From NCBI RefSeq assembly GCF_963678635.1, contig NC_087070.1:49827467-49891466 (forward strand): a stretch of DNA of 64,000 nt. Direction: 5' to 3'. The notes under the pieces are model-generated. The model was not told the DNA's origin. It searched no databases and worked only from the letters and a program-made list of their open reading frames with translations. This DNA comes from Symsagittifera roscoffensis. Lineage: Eukaryota; Xenacoelomorpha; Acoela; Convolutidae. The position numbers and the translations under genes are program-made. Positions 38,833-52,300 of this stretch are shown here, one piece after another. Numbering within the stretch: position 1 is the stretch's first letter; the number at the start of each line of letters is the position of its first letter.

Positions 38833-41227
38833 ATGGTAAGTGGAATACCTGTTCCCTTGATTGTGCCTCTTCGCGTGAGGGGAAATGTTTTGGATGATCA
38901 AAAATCTAAGTTTGACATTGACACCTCCAATCCAATTGAACTTAAATGCGATTACTCGAAATTCACCATTTATTATTCCACGAACGGGGCAACACCTGAC
39001 CTTCCTGGAGGCGACCTCTCAAAATTTACAAACAAATATGATAAACCGTTTCATCTACCGGTTGGTAAATACCTTGTCAAGGCTTTCGCGGTTAACCCAC
39101 AGGGGCAGAGAAGCTCAATCAACGCGAAGCTTTTCCGTGTCAGCCAGGGTCTGAAAAATTACCAAGATCGGTCGCAAGATGATGATTTCAAGTTCATTAA
39201 AGACCTACATAAATCTGAACTAATGACCAACAACGAAAACTGGAGTCCTGATATGTCCAAAAATTGTTTCTATGAGAAGCAAATTATGATTCCAGATGAC
39301 TTGACTACTTCAAGGCAGAACTTCATTCCTCGAAGCCTGAATCAAGATCCTCAAGTTGGAGCCTTCTGCACTGCTTGTGGGTTCAACGAAATGCGAGGAA
39401 GTAAGTTTTGCAGCCGCTGTGGCAAAAATTTGGGTTCTGCTAATAATCTGACAGGCCGACAGTTAAGAAGGGAGATTGATTCTACTAGTTGTTTAAAATG
39501 CTATGCGTCGGTTGCTGATAACTCCAGTTTCTGTCAAGATTGTGGCTGCCAGATGCCTAGAGTTGATCCGAGAAATATTGTGAGAAGCATGTCTGGATGG
39601 CCAAATGATTGCATGAGCAAATTCTGTTCAACTTGCGGGCATGATAATTCGGCGCTTGATTTGTACTGCTTCAAATGTGGACTGGATTTGGATAGTTCGA
39701 TACCTCCAGCGTCGATGATTCCATTCGTTAAGTGCACTCTATGCTCCAAGGAGAACGAACAGAAGTCAACTTTCTGCATCGCATGTGGTTCAGTTCTAGT
39801 TGTCGCTCCCAGCATGGCAACGGGTCTCAATTCATTTTGCAATCAACAGTACAGCAAATCTACCTTTCCACAGGGTAAAAACTGGGAGCCGGTTTCGATA
39901 CCGATGGCCAAAATTACATTGAGAAATTCAGTGGCAACTCAGACTGTTGGCCTGCATTATCCAACTGGAACCGAAACTAAGAGGAATGAGTATCACGAAA
40001 AATGGACTCAAAGAGAGAAGTATGCCCAGCAGAAGAAACCGAAAGGAAAAACAACCCAATCCGAAAGTACAGGAAGCGGTTTTTGGGAAGCCAATGTAGA
40101 GTTTCTCAACACGGCTGTGAGATCTTACGTCGAGAAGAATGCCGAAGCTAGAGTCAAGTTAAGCCAAATGAAACTCAAGGACCTTCAATCTTTCGCCATT
40201 GAAACTGGTTCCAGAAGCACAGAATTTGTTCTTAAATTTGAAGTGCGCAATGAGAAATCGGACTCTGATGAAAAGAAGTCTAAAAAGAAGAATGGGAAAA
40301 AACAGAACAAAAAACGCGATAAGTCTCCCAGTAGCAGCAGAAGTAGTAGTAAAAGTAGTTCCAGTTCAAGCGATGAAGACGAAAAAGCTTCTAGGAAAAG
40401 CTCTAAAAGCAACAAGGATTCCAAGACAGACAGAAAGATATCCTCTAAGTCCAGAACAGAGGGATCGGTCAAATCTGAGCGAAGTCGCGCTTCGTCTGCG
40501 CAGTCCTTGTCGAAACTCCTCATAGCTGCAGTGAAGAATGAAGAGGATCCTGATTTCTTAAAACAGTACATAGTTGAAGGAGCAAACGTGAACTTGATTG
40601 ACCCCGAAAGTGGAGACTCGCTGTTGGGCGTGGCTGTGAAGCATGGGAACGCGAAAGTGATTCCAATTCTGGTCAAATTAGGCGCCGAGGTTGATCAGAT
40701 ATCGGGCAAAGGGGAAACGCCTCTGCATGCAGCAGTAAATGAGGTATGCATGAGTTGTCATATGGCACCATGAAAAAGCATTTGTCTAGATTTTAGACTC
40801 GATTAGATTGGTAACACAGCTTAAATTATTTTTAACAAGTTTAAATTATATTGCGAGTGTTGTATTAGTTTTTTAATTTTATCTTGGCTAGACTAAAGTT
40901 GGATTCTGCTTTGTGATAAAAATTCATTCAATAAATTCGTTTTCGATGTTTCTATAGGAAGATGTCGATTATGAAGTAGTGAAGACTCTTCTGGAATCCC
41001 GTGCCAATCCAAGCAAACGAGACAGCAAAGGACGAACAGTTCTGGATGTTGCAACCAAAAGAGAAGTCGACAAAAAGATTCTCAAGCTGCTGAAAGCTGC
41101 GAGTGAGAGGCCGGGATCAGCGGCTAGCGTGGCTTCGTCAAGGCAGAGAGCCAAGAAGTCACATATGCTTCAAGGAGCTACGAAGCTTCCGGCGGGCTCC
41201 CCAGAAATTGATCTGGGACAGTTCTAA
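38833..41227 (+). CDS. DZANK1: DZANK1 (double zinc ribbon and ankyrin repeat protein), two coding exons
   Basis: Exons 38833-40743 and 40958-41227 join in phase 0 across a 214-bp GT-AG intron, giving 726 residues; vertebrate DZANK1 is about 750. The start ATG 38833 gives the family-like beginning (V-P-L-I-V-P-L-R-V); the longer open frame from 38704 probably crosses an intron ending CTTTCAG at 38827. Order: N-terminal beta-sandwich-like region with I-Y-Y-S-T-N-G-A-x-P, four CxxC zinc ribbons (about residues 177, 219, 263 and 301), a Lys/Ser-rich low-complexity stretch (475-556), and ankyrin repeats (about 562-690) split by the intron. In vertebrates DZANK1 works with ninein-like protein and dynein in vesicle transport to the ciliary base. 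The gene looks intact despite the LTR element just upstream. Confidence 0.93.
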
Positions 41228-41289
41228 GAGGCGATGGTGAAAGTTGAAAGATGTTTAATGGACTTGTATTATATTGTAAATAACTGAAC

Positions 41290-41295
41290 ATTAAA
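41290..41295 (+). terminator. Poly(A) signal of DZANK1 (ATTAAA)
   Basis: ATTAAA 63 bases after the DZANK1 stop, in AT-rich 3' UTR-like sequence. Variant of AATAAA, so moderate certainty. Confidence 0.5.
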
Positions 41296-41639
41296 TGTCA
41301 TTATACTGTAATTCTGTAACATAACGAGGGCTGATTTGATTCAATGTAAATTTAAAACTAATTAGAAAAAAAATCTTTTTTGATGGATCAAATGGATGAG
41401 AAGTAAACCATCTTTAACCTCGAGCATTTCCGGTTTTATCGCAGATCAGATCTTTTTGGGCCTCTAAATCTAATTTGTAAATACAATTCCTAATTCACAA
41501 TTTTATTTCTATTTAGAACTAGCACGAATGTATTTAGATTGAATTGCAAAATAATTCATTTTGTGTGAATACATTTGTTTTCGAGAACAAAATACAAAGA
41601 GTGACTGAGAGTGAGTTTTTGCAAAAAAGAATGCGCTCT

Positions 41640-41940
41640 GTAATGGAAAAGTCGATGAACGCAGTGCATTCCTTTATATAGGTCGTGATGGGTTTCAAAA
41701 GATAGTCTTCTGGCTTAGATTTGATGAGTTCTGTTCATTTCCTGTCATAAAAGGAAGGCAAACTCCAGTATTGAACAGCTAAAGTGTGATAAACGAAAAA
41801 TATGATCAACTTCTAATTTCTAAACTGCATTTTAATTGTCAGATCACCCAGCGGAATAAAAACTTTACCTAGTGATCTAGTTTTTACCCTTGTAATTAGG
41901 GTATTGTAGTTGGGTACTAGACTTTTCTCCCGTAAGTAAC
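41640..41940. repeat. Dispersed repeat, copy 1
   Basis: Shares ordered blocks with 43400-43730: AGGTCGTGATG, AAGGCAAACTCCA, GAACAGC with AAGTG, TTTAATTGTCAGAT/TTTAATTTTCAGAT with CCCAG, and TTGATCTAGTTT/GTGATCTAGTTT. The copies are diverged, with an insertion in copy 2. Identity unknown. The rest of 41300-44100 is AT-rich and I see no gene in it. Confidence 0.6.
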
Positions 41941-43399
41941 TTTGTTTGCAGGACTCATCTGGACCTTGGTGCATAATGAATTCAAGTTTCTTCGTGTCTC
42001 CTGCACACTTAACCTGTGGGTAAAGAATACGATGGGGTAGCAAATATACTGGGTTCGAACCTGATCCGGACATACTTTTTTTTTGCAAATGGAAATTTTC
42101 TGTTTCAAATAAAATTGTCGACCTAATATTTATCTGCTGATGTTTTGTCAGTAAACAAGTTTCATTGTAGTTGCTTCTACTGTTTTATCGTTTCAAAGAG
42201 CTGGACGAGTCGAAATTTGGTTTTTACATTGTTTGTAATTTTAGCAAACTGATTTGTTAACTTTGCCTTGTGCATTTTTTTTCGGCTCAATGGGTTTTTG
42301 TTGACTTAGTGACCTCCTTTTGCGTCGTTTGAGGACCGAAAAAAAATTAATGTGTGTGTTCAGAGGGGAAATGGGGCTTAATTTTAAAAAATAAGTTTGA
42401 GTTGTTTTTTCGTCTTGAAAGGTTACTGCATTGTTTCGGCTTTGTTACCGCTTGGTAATTATAAATTCAATCAACTATCCGGCGCATCGGACCTAAAGAT
42501 TGAGACTACCGGAACCTGTTTTTTGTTAAGTAGAGTCTGTGCTTTTTCTGACTATCGTCCGTCTGTTTGTTTTTGTTGGTCTATTTCCCTTAGCCCAACT
42601 TCAGCTTTCTTCCAAGTTGCTCTAAAACCAAGGCTTGAGACCACAAAGCCCAGCAGTTCAATTCCAGTCGAGACGTTTTTTTTTTGCAAACTCAAAATTT
42701 TTGGCTAATTTAGATTATTTTCTGTCTGCTTATTTTTGTCGGCTGATTTCCGATGAAAGGACTTTTGGGAATATTCGGTTTCTTTCAATCATTCCGAAAG
42801 TTTCTTGTATAGTTTTCAATGGTAGAGGTAATTTTTTTTGGATATGTTGCAGTTTTTAATGATAAGAATGATTTTTCCAGTTTATTTTTTCCGTATGATT
42901 TAAATCATTGTCATTCATTTTTGTATCGCAAGTGGCGGGAAGCTCAGTTTTGCCTGTCTCAAGTTGATTTTTTTATCAAAATAGTTTCAATCTTAAATTG
43001 ATCATGAAAGTCAAAGATTTAAGACCATTTATTTTTTACGTTAAAATTCGAAAGTGGAGTTAGGCGCTGTCAGATACTTTCGGTGAACTGTCGACTTTTT
43101 GGGCGTGGGCTGAAAGCTGTCGGCCCATTTACCTAATAGTTTTTTTTATTAGTTTCTGGTCATATCATTTGATTTTGATTATGCTGTGACAATATAGTTT
43201 GAAAACTTCAAATCAAATAATCCGGCTGTTTTTAATTGACCTTTTCACAATGTTAGCTTTATTTTGTTCGGAATATACTGGTTACTCCTTGAGTAGCATG
43301 CTGCGTTTATATCTTTTAGGGCAAAATCATTGAAACCATGAGTAAATGCTCATTTTTATTGGTACTTTTTGATCAGTTTTGTTCATCAAACGATTTTTT

Positions 43400-43730
43400 A
43401 ACAAACGCTGAACGTAGTTCAGACTCTTATTTAGGTCGTGATGATTTTTTTGAAGTCGTAGTGTGTTCAGGCTCAAATTTTCTTTTTCGCGGTTTGATTT
43501 TTGTAAATTTTAGATCATTTATTTTGTTAAAAAGAAGGCAAACTCCACTATGGAACAGCAAAAGTGCAAAGTTCACGGGAAATGTGATCGATTTATAATT
43601 TCGCAAGTGGAATTTAATTTTCAGATTTCCCAGATAATTACAAGTTTTAATTATTGATCTAGTTTACTCAAATTGGGTTAATTTTTTCCAAAAAAATGTT
43701 ATTAATTAATTTTTCTAGAAATTCTAAGAC
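43400..43730. repeat. Dispersed repeat, copy 2
   Basis: Same orientation and block order as 41640-41940. No coding potential. Confidence 0.6.
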
Positions 43731-44116
43731 GTTTAGGTCATATATTTGCTTCCCTAAAGTTTTTGCGTCCCTAAAACTTTGTTGGTCAGTGCAAAAGGCT
43801 GCTTTTGGTGTAACTTTTTCTTCAATTGTCTAGGTAGTTTCAGCGTAATTATTTATTAATTAAAAAAACCAAAATGACCTTTTTGGGATAAAATTTTGGG
43901 ATAAAAACCATAATAATTCTGGCGAAGTTTTAAGCAGCTTTTATTCTCTTCTTTTTTCGTATAATCTAAACCCAATTTGAGATAGAAGTGTTTGAAATTT
44001 CCAATTTTATTTTTGTCCGGATAATTTAAATCAGCACTGTTTAGAGAAACATTATGAGATCCTAATTCCCTAATAACTATCTCGAATTTTTCGAGTCTAG
44101 CAACGCACAATCTAAG

Positions 44117-44302
44117 TTATGTAAGATAACGAGATAGGCCGTAATATATATAATAATGGTACCCCCTATAACACAATGACCTTTCGATTGAGCTCATTCT
44201 TTTCACTAAATGTATCTCTATCGGTGCATGCAATTTAATGCTTCTTTTTTTAAATTCTGATTGGGAGGTTGAACTATATCTAAATTTTGTTTTGACACTC
44301 AC
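44117..44302 (-). pseudogene. LINE ORF2 C-terminal fragment
   Basis: 61 codons with a T-S-Q-S-E-F-K-K-R-S-I-K-L-H-A-P patch, the kind of sequence found after the RT domain in Jockey/CR1-type elements. It is on the opposite strand to the LINE fragment that starts about 35 bp further right. Short and isolated, so only moderately sure. Confidence 0.4.
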
Positions 44303-44334
44303 GGTAAAAACTCACACTCCTAATACAACAAAAA

Positions 44335-45560
44335 ATTTTGGATGATATTTTAGTAGCACCATCTACACATCATTCACTTTGTGGTGACTTTAACATTAAT
44401 ATTTTAAGAAAATGCAAACGACTCTCTGAACTGGTAAGCATATCAAATGGAATCAATCTTCTACAAAATGGAAAACAAGCAACCAGAGAAAGTAAGACGC
44501 GTATAGATATGTTTTTTTTTCAATGTAAAAAAAATCAGTAAGCATCTTCAAAACGTTGGTAACTGATCATTATGGAGTAATTTTAAACGCAACATCACAA
44601 ACATGCAAAAATGAATCTTTTATTACCAAAATGCGACCATGGTTCAAGCTTGAATCGGAATCTTTTCTGAAAGAACTAAATGAGTCTTTATATGAAAATT
44701 TATTCGATGTTTGAAACAAAAATTAACCAAATTAATTGCGATGAGCTTTTTTTGCTGTTGAACGTAAAGCTCAGAATTAACATTGAATCATTTTAACATT
44801 GATTTAACATTGAATCAGTAAATTTGAATCTCAAAGCTAATTGGGTCGCAAAATGCTGAGTCAGAAAAAAAGAGCATTTTATCAAAACAAATAACGATTG
44901 GAATCCAACATCAACAGCAAAGATTTTTTCCGTCTGTATAACGATGTAACATTTGCTACCAAAAACAACGCCCTGGAAGAAAAGAACATAAATGTTGATG
45001 AATTTAACGAGTTTTTTTGCAAATTTTGGAGAAAAATTGGCGAGGAATTTTAATACTTTAAAAGAATTAGGAGTCAGAAAGCAAATTAACTCAATGTTTT
45101 AGCAGACATAACGCAAACTGAAATTTCAAACATAATCGAATTGCTAAAAATCAAGTTTAGTTTGGATACATATGGAGTTAATCACTATAACTTGAAAAAG
45201 ATTTGTCCAGTTTTGACAAAACTTTCACAAAAATGTTTGGATAGACAAGTCTTTCCAGACAGTTTCAAAGAAGGCAATGATCTAGACCCATCAAAGTACT
45301 GGCCAATTTTTCTTTTACCAGTTTTGGGCCCACAAACGACATTTTCGGTTTGTTTTTCCAAAAATTTGCCTGCGGGGTTTGTAGTGTGTTGGAAGACCTA
45401 AAAGGTCAACGAACTTTCGAAAATCCGCCTTATCCTCTTCGAAAAAATGCTGGATCGGCCTCTGAATCAAATTGCGTTTTCTAAATTTTTGCGTTCAAAT
45501 TAGCTTCTGAAATTTATAGGTTGTCTGGAATTGCTTTGAATCTGTTCTCAGCTGATTGGT
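44335..45560 (+). pseudogene. Degenerate LINE: endonuclease end, linker and RT start
   Basis: Several frames carry LINE motifs in order: C-G-D-F-N-I-N-I-L (endonuclease, about 44380), then a T-D-H-Y-G-V box (about 44560), a linker, and near 45140-45330 a segment of the kind S-L-D-T-Y-G-V-N-H-Y followed by D-P-S-K-Y-W-P-I-F-L-L-P-V-L, a decayed form of the RT motif S-N-Y-R-P-I-S-L-L-P. Interrupted by many stops and shifts, so an old fragment. 45560-46196 shows nothing further. Confidence 0.75.
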
Positions 45561-46196
45561 TTTTTTTTGCTCTCCATGTTTTTTTTTATAACTGCAACTA
45601 GAACGAACAAAGATATTTATCTCAAATTGCAGTTCTTGCAACAATGCATCATTTTGTCTTTTGTCGTTAGAGTGACGACATAGTTGTTCAATTTTTTGCT
45701 TGTTATTAATCGTTAAAAATTAAAGATCTGATTATAAATAACTTAAAGCTATCAAATGTTTATTATACGTTCACTTTGATAAGCTAAGCATTATTTGTTT
45801 TTTTTTAAAACCAGCTGTGTAAACCATTGTGCAAGAAAAATGGCTGCTTGACAAATTTAGAGTTCAATCTAAAGTTAAATCAGTTTAAACATGTAAATAA
45901 GAAATAACTTTTGCTCAAATGTTCTCTGATTGCTAAAAATAAACATTTTCAACTATTGTCTTCAAATCTAGATATATATTTTTTGCTCTTTCGAATACAA
46001 TTTTTGAAAACTCATTTCAAGAATGAAGTTTTGCTGATTATACTGAATTGCTTGAAACAAAATTTGTACCAAAAAATATTGAGTACGAAAAAATAATCCA
46101 CTTGAAAAAATTTCAGGCTTTTTACAATATTTCTCTATAGAAGTATTACCTCTTAATTATAATTGAGAGAAAGCAAACCAACCGCGCTGTTTTGAA

Positions 46197-46303
46197 ATGA
46201 CATTGTCGTTGGTTAAAAGTTTGGTCGTGTTTGGTGTGTTGATTGTCGTAGTTAGTTGTGACGTTTCTGAAGGAACCTCAAACGCATGTCAAAAAAGAAC
46301 CAG
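46197..46303 (+). CDS. Exon 1 of Draper-like gene: signal peptide
   Basis: 35 codons plus two bases. Lys then a Val/Leu-rich core gives a clear signal peptide. Donor CAG|GTAAGT at 46304 is a perfect consensus. Confidence 0.75.
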
Positions 46304-49300
46304 GTAAGTGTAATCACCTTTTTTTTCTGGTGACTCTTCTGGTCGACCTCTCAATAGGCTCCTCGTTTTGTACAGCTTGCAAAGAAACTGCTTCTCATAG
46401 ACTTTCTTTTGCGCTCTTAGCTTATTGTTTGAATACTTTCATTTGAACTTTTTTTGCAATATTGGAGGATCTAGAATATGGATTTTGAGATAATCATTAT
46501 TTTATTGGTAAATATTTAAATAGAGGCTTCTCATTAACCAGGAAAAGCTACAACATGAATCATGACAAAAAAATTTCCGAAAACTGGAATATCGGAAGGC
46601 AGTTGCTTAGAGTTTTTTTCTCATGTCACCCAAATGATTGTAATATTCTTTTGTTGTGTTTTTATATTTTAGTGTCCGTTTATATTTTAGTGTCAATGAG
46701 GAAGAGAGAGTATGCGAGGATGTGGCCTACACAGAGAGATACAAAGCCAAATGTTGGAATCTTTTCAAATGGTTCTCATGCACCAAAACTAGGTCAGACT
46801 GTTTTGCCATCTAGATCATCATCACTTCATTACACTTGCGGAGCGAGTGTATTAGTACGAACCTTCTTTTTTTCCAACCTAAGTTGCAAATATTGGTACC
46901 ACTTATGGGGCATTTTTACAGTTTTCTCATAGCATGTGCTTTGACATTCCAATAGTGATAAGTTAACACCGAATGAGTCAAATGAAACGAAAAAAGTGAT
47001 TTGTTTCAAACAATATATTACGAAAACTCGGTCTTAGAAATTTTCTAACTCAATATATCTCGCAATTTTTCGAAATGCATAATTTATACATAATTTATGC
47101 ATAATGATTTGTTTCATGCAAAGTTAGTGTGGACGCCTTCAGTTTGTTATATTCCAAATTATTACTTGCAAAATTGAGTCTATTTGTATTTGGTGCCACT
47201 TTCACTGAATCGCGTTTGCAATTTATTAGCATATGTAGCTGCTTTCTTCGTGGCTAGTGTTTGTCGGTTGTTAAGCTCGGGTGGCTGAGTGGATAGTGCG
47301 TGAGACTCTTGATTGCAGTAGGTCGCAGGTTCGAAACCTGCACGTAGCAGAATTTTTGCTAATTCGAGGCTCATTTCTACTTTTTCTTATTTCACTTGAT
47401 ATCGCTGCTTTTCGGTCGTGTTCTGTGTCAAATATTATTGTATTTCCTATCTCTTGTCTACTTTTATGGGTAAATAGCTTGGTTCCTTTTACTTATTCCA
47501 CCCAAAAATCAAGACCCAATTTTTTTCTACTTCGTGTAGATCTGATGATTTTTTTTGAAAATATGGTTCGAACATTTTTTTGGCCGATCTAGTTCTGTTA
47601 ATTATGAAAATTATCTTTATGAAAAAGTTTTGTTTCTTGGATTGTTGATGAATGTATTTTTTGGTACAAGTTGGACACCATAATTTGACTTAATCGACCT
47701 GAACGAGACAGATTTTTTATTCAGAACTGCTTATCACGAGGAGTGTAGAATGGAACCGGTGACCACGATTGTGATCACGTGGGAGTGCTGCAGTGGTTAT
47801 CAGGAGACAAGTAACCGCCGATGCAGACGTAAGTTTGTTTCCTGGGTGGGAATTTAATCAACCACTAAAAAACAAAAAGATTTTTCCATAAGTACTAATT
47901 TACGACACGCATTTTCTTAAACGAAAAATTCGAGTGGGCAGTGTTCCCAAAAATGCAATTTTCTTGGGACAAAAAGTACCAAAAATTGCCCAACTTTAGG
48001 AGGAACTCAATTGAGTCGACGTAAAAAAGATTGACAACATCCAAACTACCACCTTGGGAGAGTACTAAATCTGCTCTTGTTCTGATTAACTGTTTTTCAT
48101 TGGAAAAAGGATTTTAGCCATACTCTCAGACTCGTAGATGAGCGACTGTAAATTGTAGTTGAAATGGAATGAGATTAAATTGTGATGCTTTAAGGCTATG
48201 AAGATTTTAAAAGGAATGAAAAATCTAGATTGTTCTTTTTGTAGCCGTCTGTTCGAGCGGATGTGAAAACGGAGACTGCATTGCACCCGACAATTGCAGA
48301 TGTCACGATGGGTTTAGAGGCATCAGTTGCGACAGCTGTGAGTTTTCTACTGACCACTATAGCTTAACAGTTTTGTTTTACAAGCTTTAGTTTTACGAGG
48401 CAGAAAGAAATAACTCGACTATCTTAAGATTTCGAAACTTCTCTTAATGACAATTTTCGAAAATAAACTTATAGATTCGCATCAGTATTTAGTCGAAAAC
48501 AAATGCAACCTCAATTTTGAACAAAAAATAGTACGCGGCGCAGTTTTTTTGTGGTTAATTAGTGTCGTGCAGTGTTTTGGGGAGACTGGAACCTGTGTTG
48601 GTCGACCATAATAAAACTAGAAGATTGTTTTTTTTTAAGAACAACTGACCTCTCAAACAAATTCATGCACACGCTAGCTTAACTTGCGCTGTCTTTTAAC
48701 TTACGCTGTTCTTTAAATTTTCCTGATGAATATTCGGTTTTGTACTGACCACTATAGCTTAACATATTGAGTTTTCTACTGACCACTATAGCTTAACAGT
48801 TTTGTTTTACAAGCTTTAGTTTTACGAGGCAGAAAGAAATAACTCGACTATCTTAAGATTTCGAAACTTCTCTTAATGACAATTTTCGAAAATAAACTTA
48901 TAGATTCGCATCAGTATTTAGTCGAAAACAAATGCAACCTCAATTTTGAACAAAAAATAGTACGCGGCGCAGTTTTTTTGTGGTTAATTAGTGTCGTGCA
49001 GTGTTTTGGGGAGACTGGAACCTGTGTTGGTCGACCATAATAAAACTAGAAGATTGTTTTTTTTTAAGAACAACTGACCTCTCAAACAAATTCATGCACA
49101 CGCTAGCTTAACTTGCGCTGTCTTTTAACTTACGCTGTTCTTTAAATTTTCCTGATGAATATTCGGTTTTGTACTGACCACTATAGCTTAACATATTGAG
49201 TTTTCTACTGACCACTATAGCTTAACAGTTTTGTTTTACAAGCTTTAGTTTTACGAGGCAGAAAGAAATAACTCGACTATCTTAAGATTTCGAAACTTCT

Positions 49301-52300
49301 CTTAATGACAATTTTCGAAAATAAACTTATAGATTCGCATCAGTATTTAGTCGAAAACAAATGCAACCTCAATTTTGAACAAAAAATAGTACGCGGCGCA
49401 GTTTTTTTGTGGTTAATTAGTGTCGTGCAGTGTTTTGGGGAGACTGGAACCTGTGTTGGTCGACCATAATAAAACTAGAAGATTGTTTTTTTTAAGAACA
49501 ACTGACCTCTCAAACAAATTCATGCACACGCTAGCTTAACTTGCGCTGTCTTTTAACTTACGCTGTTCTTTAAATTTTCCTGATGAATATTCGGTTTTGT
49601 ACTGACCACTATAGCTTAACATATTGAGTTTTCTACTGACCACTATAGCTTAACAGTTTTGTTTTACAAGCTTTAGTTTTACGAGGCAGAAAGAAATAAC
49701 TCGACTATATTAAGATTTCGAAACTTCTCTTAATGACAATTTTCGAAAATAAACTTATAGATTCGCATCAGTATTTAGTCGAAAACAAATGCAACCTCAA
49801 TTTTGAACAAAAAATAGTACGCGGCGCAGATTTTTTGTGGTTAATTAGTGTCGTGCAGTGTTTTGGGGAGACTGGAACCTGTGTTGGTCGACCATAATAA
49901 AACTAGAAGATTGTTTTTTTTAAGAACAACTGACCTCTCAAACAAATTCATGCACACGCTAGCTTAACTTGCGCTGTCTTTTAACTTACGCTGTTCTTTA
50001 AATTTTCCTGATGAATATTCGGTTTTGTGACTGTTGTAGATTTTGAAGATATTTCTGCAGTCCAGTTTTGCAAAACTACAGAAGTTTTGCTCTTAACTGA
50101 CTATAGAGACCTAATTTCGATAAGTTGTCTAACTAAAGATGTACAAGGTGACATGGTTTCTTTAAATCATCGACTTCACACAAATAAGTTAGTAATTAAT
50201 CTAAAACAGTTACAATACTTGTTAAATGCTTGTTAAATAACAAGCAAACCGGTGTCAAAAATTTAGGTGTTTATTTTGCTTCAAAACTTTTGATTTCGTT
50301 AACATGAAACTCATTAAGCAGCGCCATTTAACCTCAAAGCTAAAACCCTACATGCCTGACAGTAAAATGACAAATTTTTACTGTGTCAATGTTGTTGTTC
50401 TCTTTCTCCAGTGCGGTATTTTAATTCACGGATGTTGCAGCTACCCGCATTTTGACTCAATTACTGAAATTCAACTTTTAAAAGAAAACGATACAATCAT
50501 AGTCATGGTATTTTCGGCAATTGAAATTTTTTTTAGCTTCGGAGTTTCATATATACAAACTGCTAAAATTTGTGCAAGGTATTTAATGGATTTCAATCAG
50601 AATGTTTATTCCGAGTGAAATCTAAGAGGTCTGATTGGAGCTTACTCTGTGAACTATTTTTAAACCAAAAACAGCTATTCTGGATGAGATTCCGGGCGTG
50701 CTTACATTAAATTTTGATCTGGCGTTTCTTTATTTGATCCCTGCAAAAACCGGAAAAAAAAATTGTAAAAAAAGCTTTTACCATAATTTTGAAGCCTTAA
50801 AGAAAAACATGGAATGATACGATAGGTTTTCGATTTATAAGGTTGAGAAGCTACCAAAAATACCACAAGCTACAAGAATACCACATTACGCTATACGCTA
50901 ATTTAATCACTAATTTTTGAATATTTAGGAAAATAATTTGAAGTCTTCGACTATTGATAAACGTTAAGTTGGGCATCAGGTCGCTCTAGCTATCCATTTT
51001 TTATTTGAAATTTTAGTTTTTTTTTCCAAATAGGTAAGAGCGAAACAAATTATAGCTAATTAAAACAGCCTTAAAACTTTTTTATTCATTTTTAGGATGA
51101 TTTTCTTACTACTTTTTCTCTCATGTTCTCTTTGTGTTCGTCAAAGACAACAGAAAAAGTTTAGGCTAAATACCAAAAATCAAATACAAACAATTAATTT
51201 ACATATATGTTTTGAATTCATTTTCGCTTTTCATTTGAACCGCACAAATAAACATTTTTACTTAGCAATTAAAACTTTGGAATTAAGTTTTCAAAATCTT
51301 TAAAAATATTAGTACTGAGAGACGGACTCATAGGTTTGACAAAGACTTTTTGAAGCTAGGAACTTTAAAGTCTCGAAGTAATGGACTCTTTCGTTTTGTA
51401 AAACACACGCTCGCTGTTGATTTGGCTAAAAATTGACATATTCAGCGAAATTTTTACCCTCGATAGCTATAATTTGAATCAAAAAAAGCTGAAGCAAAAA
51501 AAGTGAGGCGGTGTTGGTGGGTTGTTGAAGAAAGAACAAAAGTATAATGTTATTCGCAAGGTAACGGATAATAACATTTAGGTTTTAAGCATTGCCATTA
51601 TAACGCAAAAATGTGGTACTGTTTTAACAGTAATTTATGTTCCATGTTCCACCCACATCGACGAACAAAATCATTTTAAAAACATTGTAAATGTATCTCA
51701 ATTCTCTAATGCTGACACCAGAAACAAAACCTGAGGATGTGGTGATTTGATTATTATTATAGCTCGAAATACTATACAATCGGTTGAACTGACAACCATT
51801 TTTTCGGGAAATAGTTTATTTTTTGCTGAACTCGGACAAACCCACGAGAAACTAACATTTCAAAAATTTGCTCGTTTCTTTTTTATTGCAGCTACCCAAA
51901 CAGTGGCTGAAACTTGAAAATCCAAAAATTCATAAGCCAATTATCAATGTTATTCATAATCAAATAACAAAAATATGGAGGGTTTTGATGGAAAAAACAT
52001 CAGAAAATACTTTGAAGAGCTGCAAATAATTTTTGTTGAGAATCTTAATCATTTTGTTCCACTATATCAAAAACAATCCGAAGTTAAAACACTTAAATTC
52101 AAGGTAAGTTTGTAAAAATTTTAATTAAAAGCAAAGTTGAAATTTTCTAAAACACAAAGTTAGAAAAATTGGTTAAGGCAGATAGCAAAAAGTTATCTCG
52201 GTGAAAAGTCACAATTTGGGCAGATTTTTTTATAGGCTACGAAAGTTTCTCTCAACCAAGCAACTTGTAACAACTTTCAAAACTTTCGCGCATTATATTC

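Noticed and set aside
47276-47350. A functional tRNA gene
   Set aside because: A- and B-boxes are present, but the 5' and 3' ends do not form an acceptor stem, and a diverged copy with shared flanks exists at 62357; it fits a tRNA-derived repeat.
48340-50028. CRISPR-like array
   Set aside because: Units are contiguous 429-bp copies without spacers, in an animal intron.
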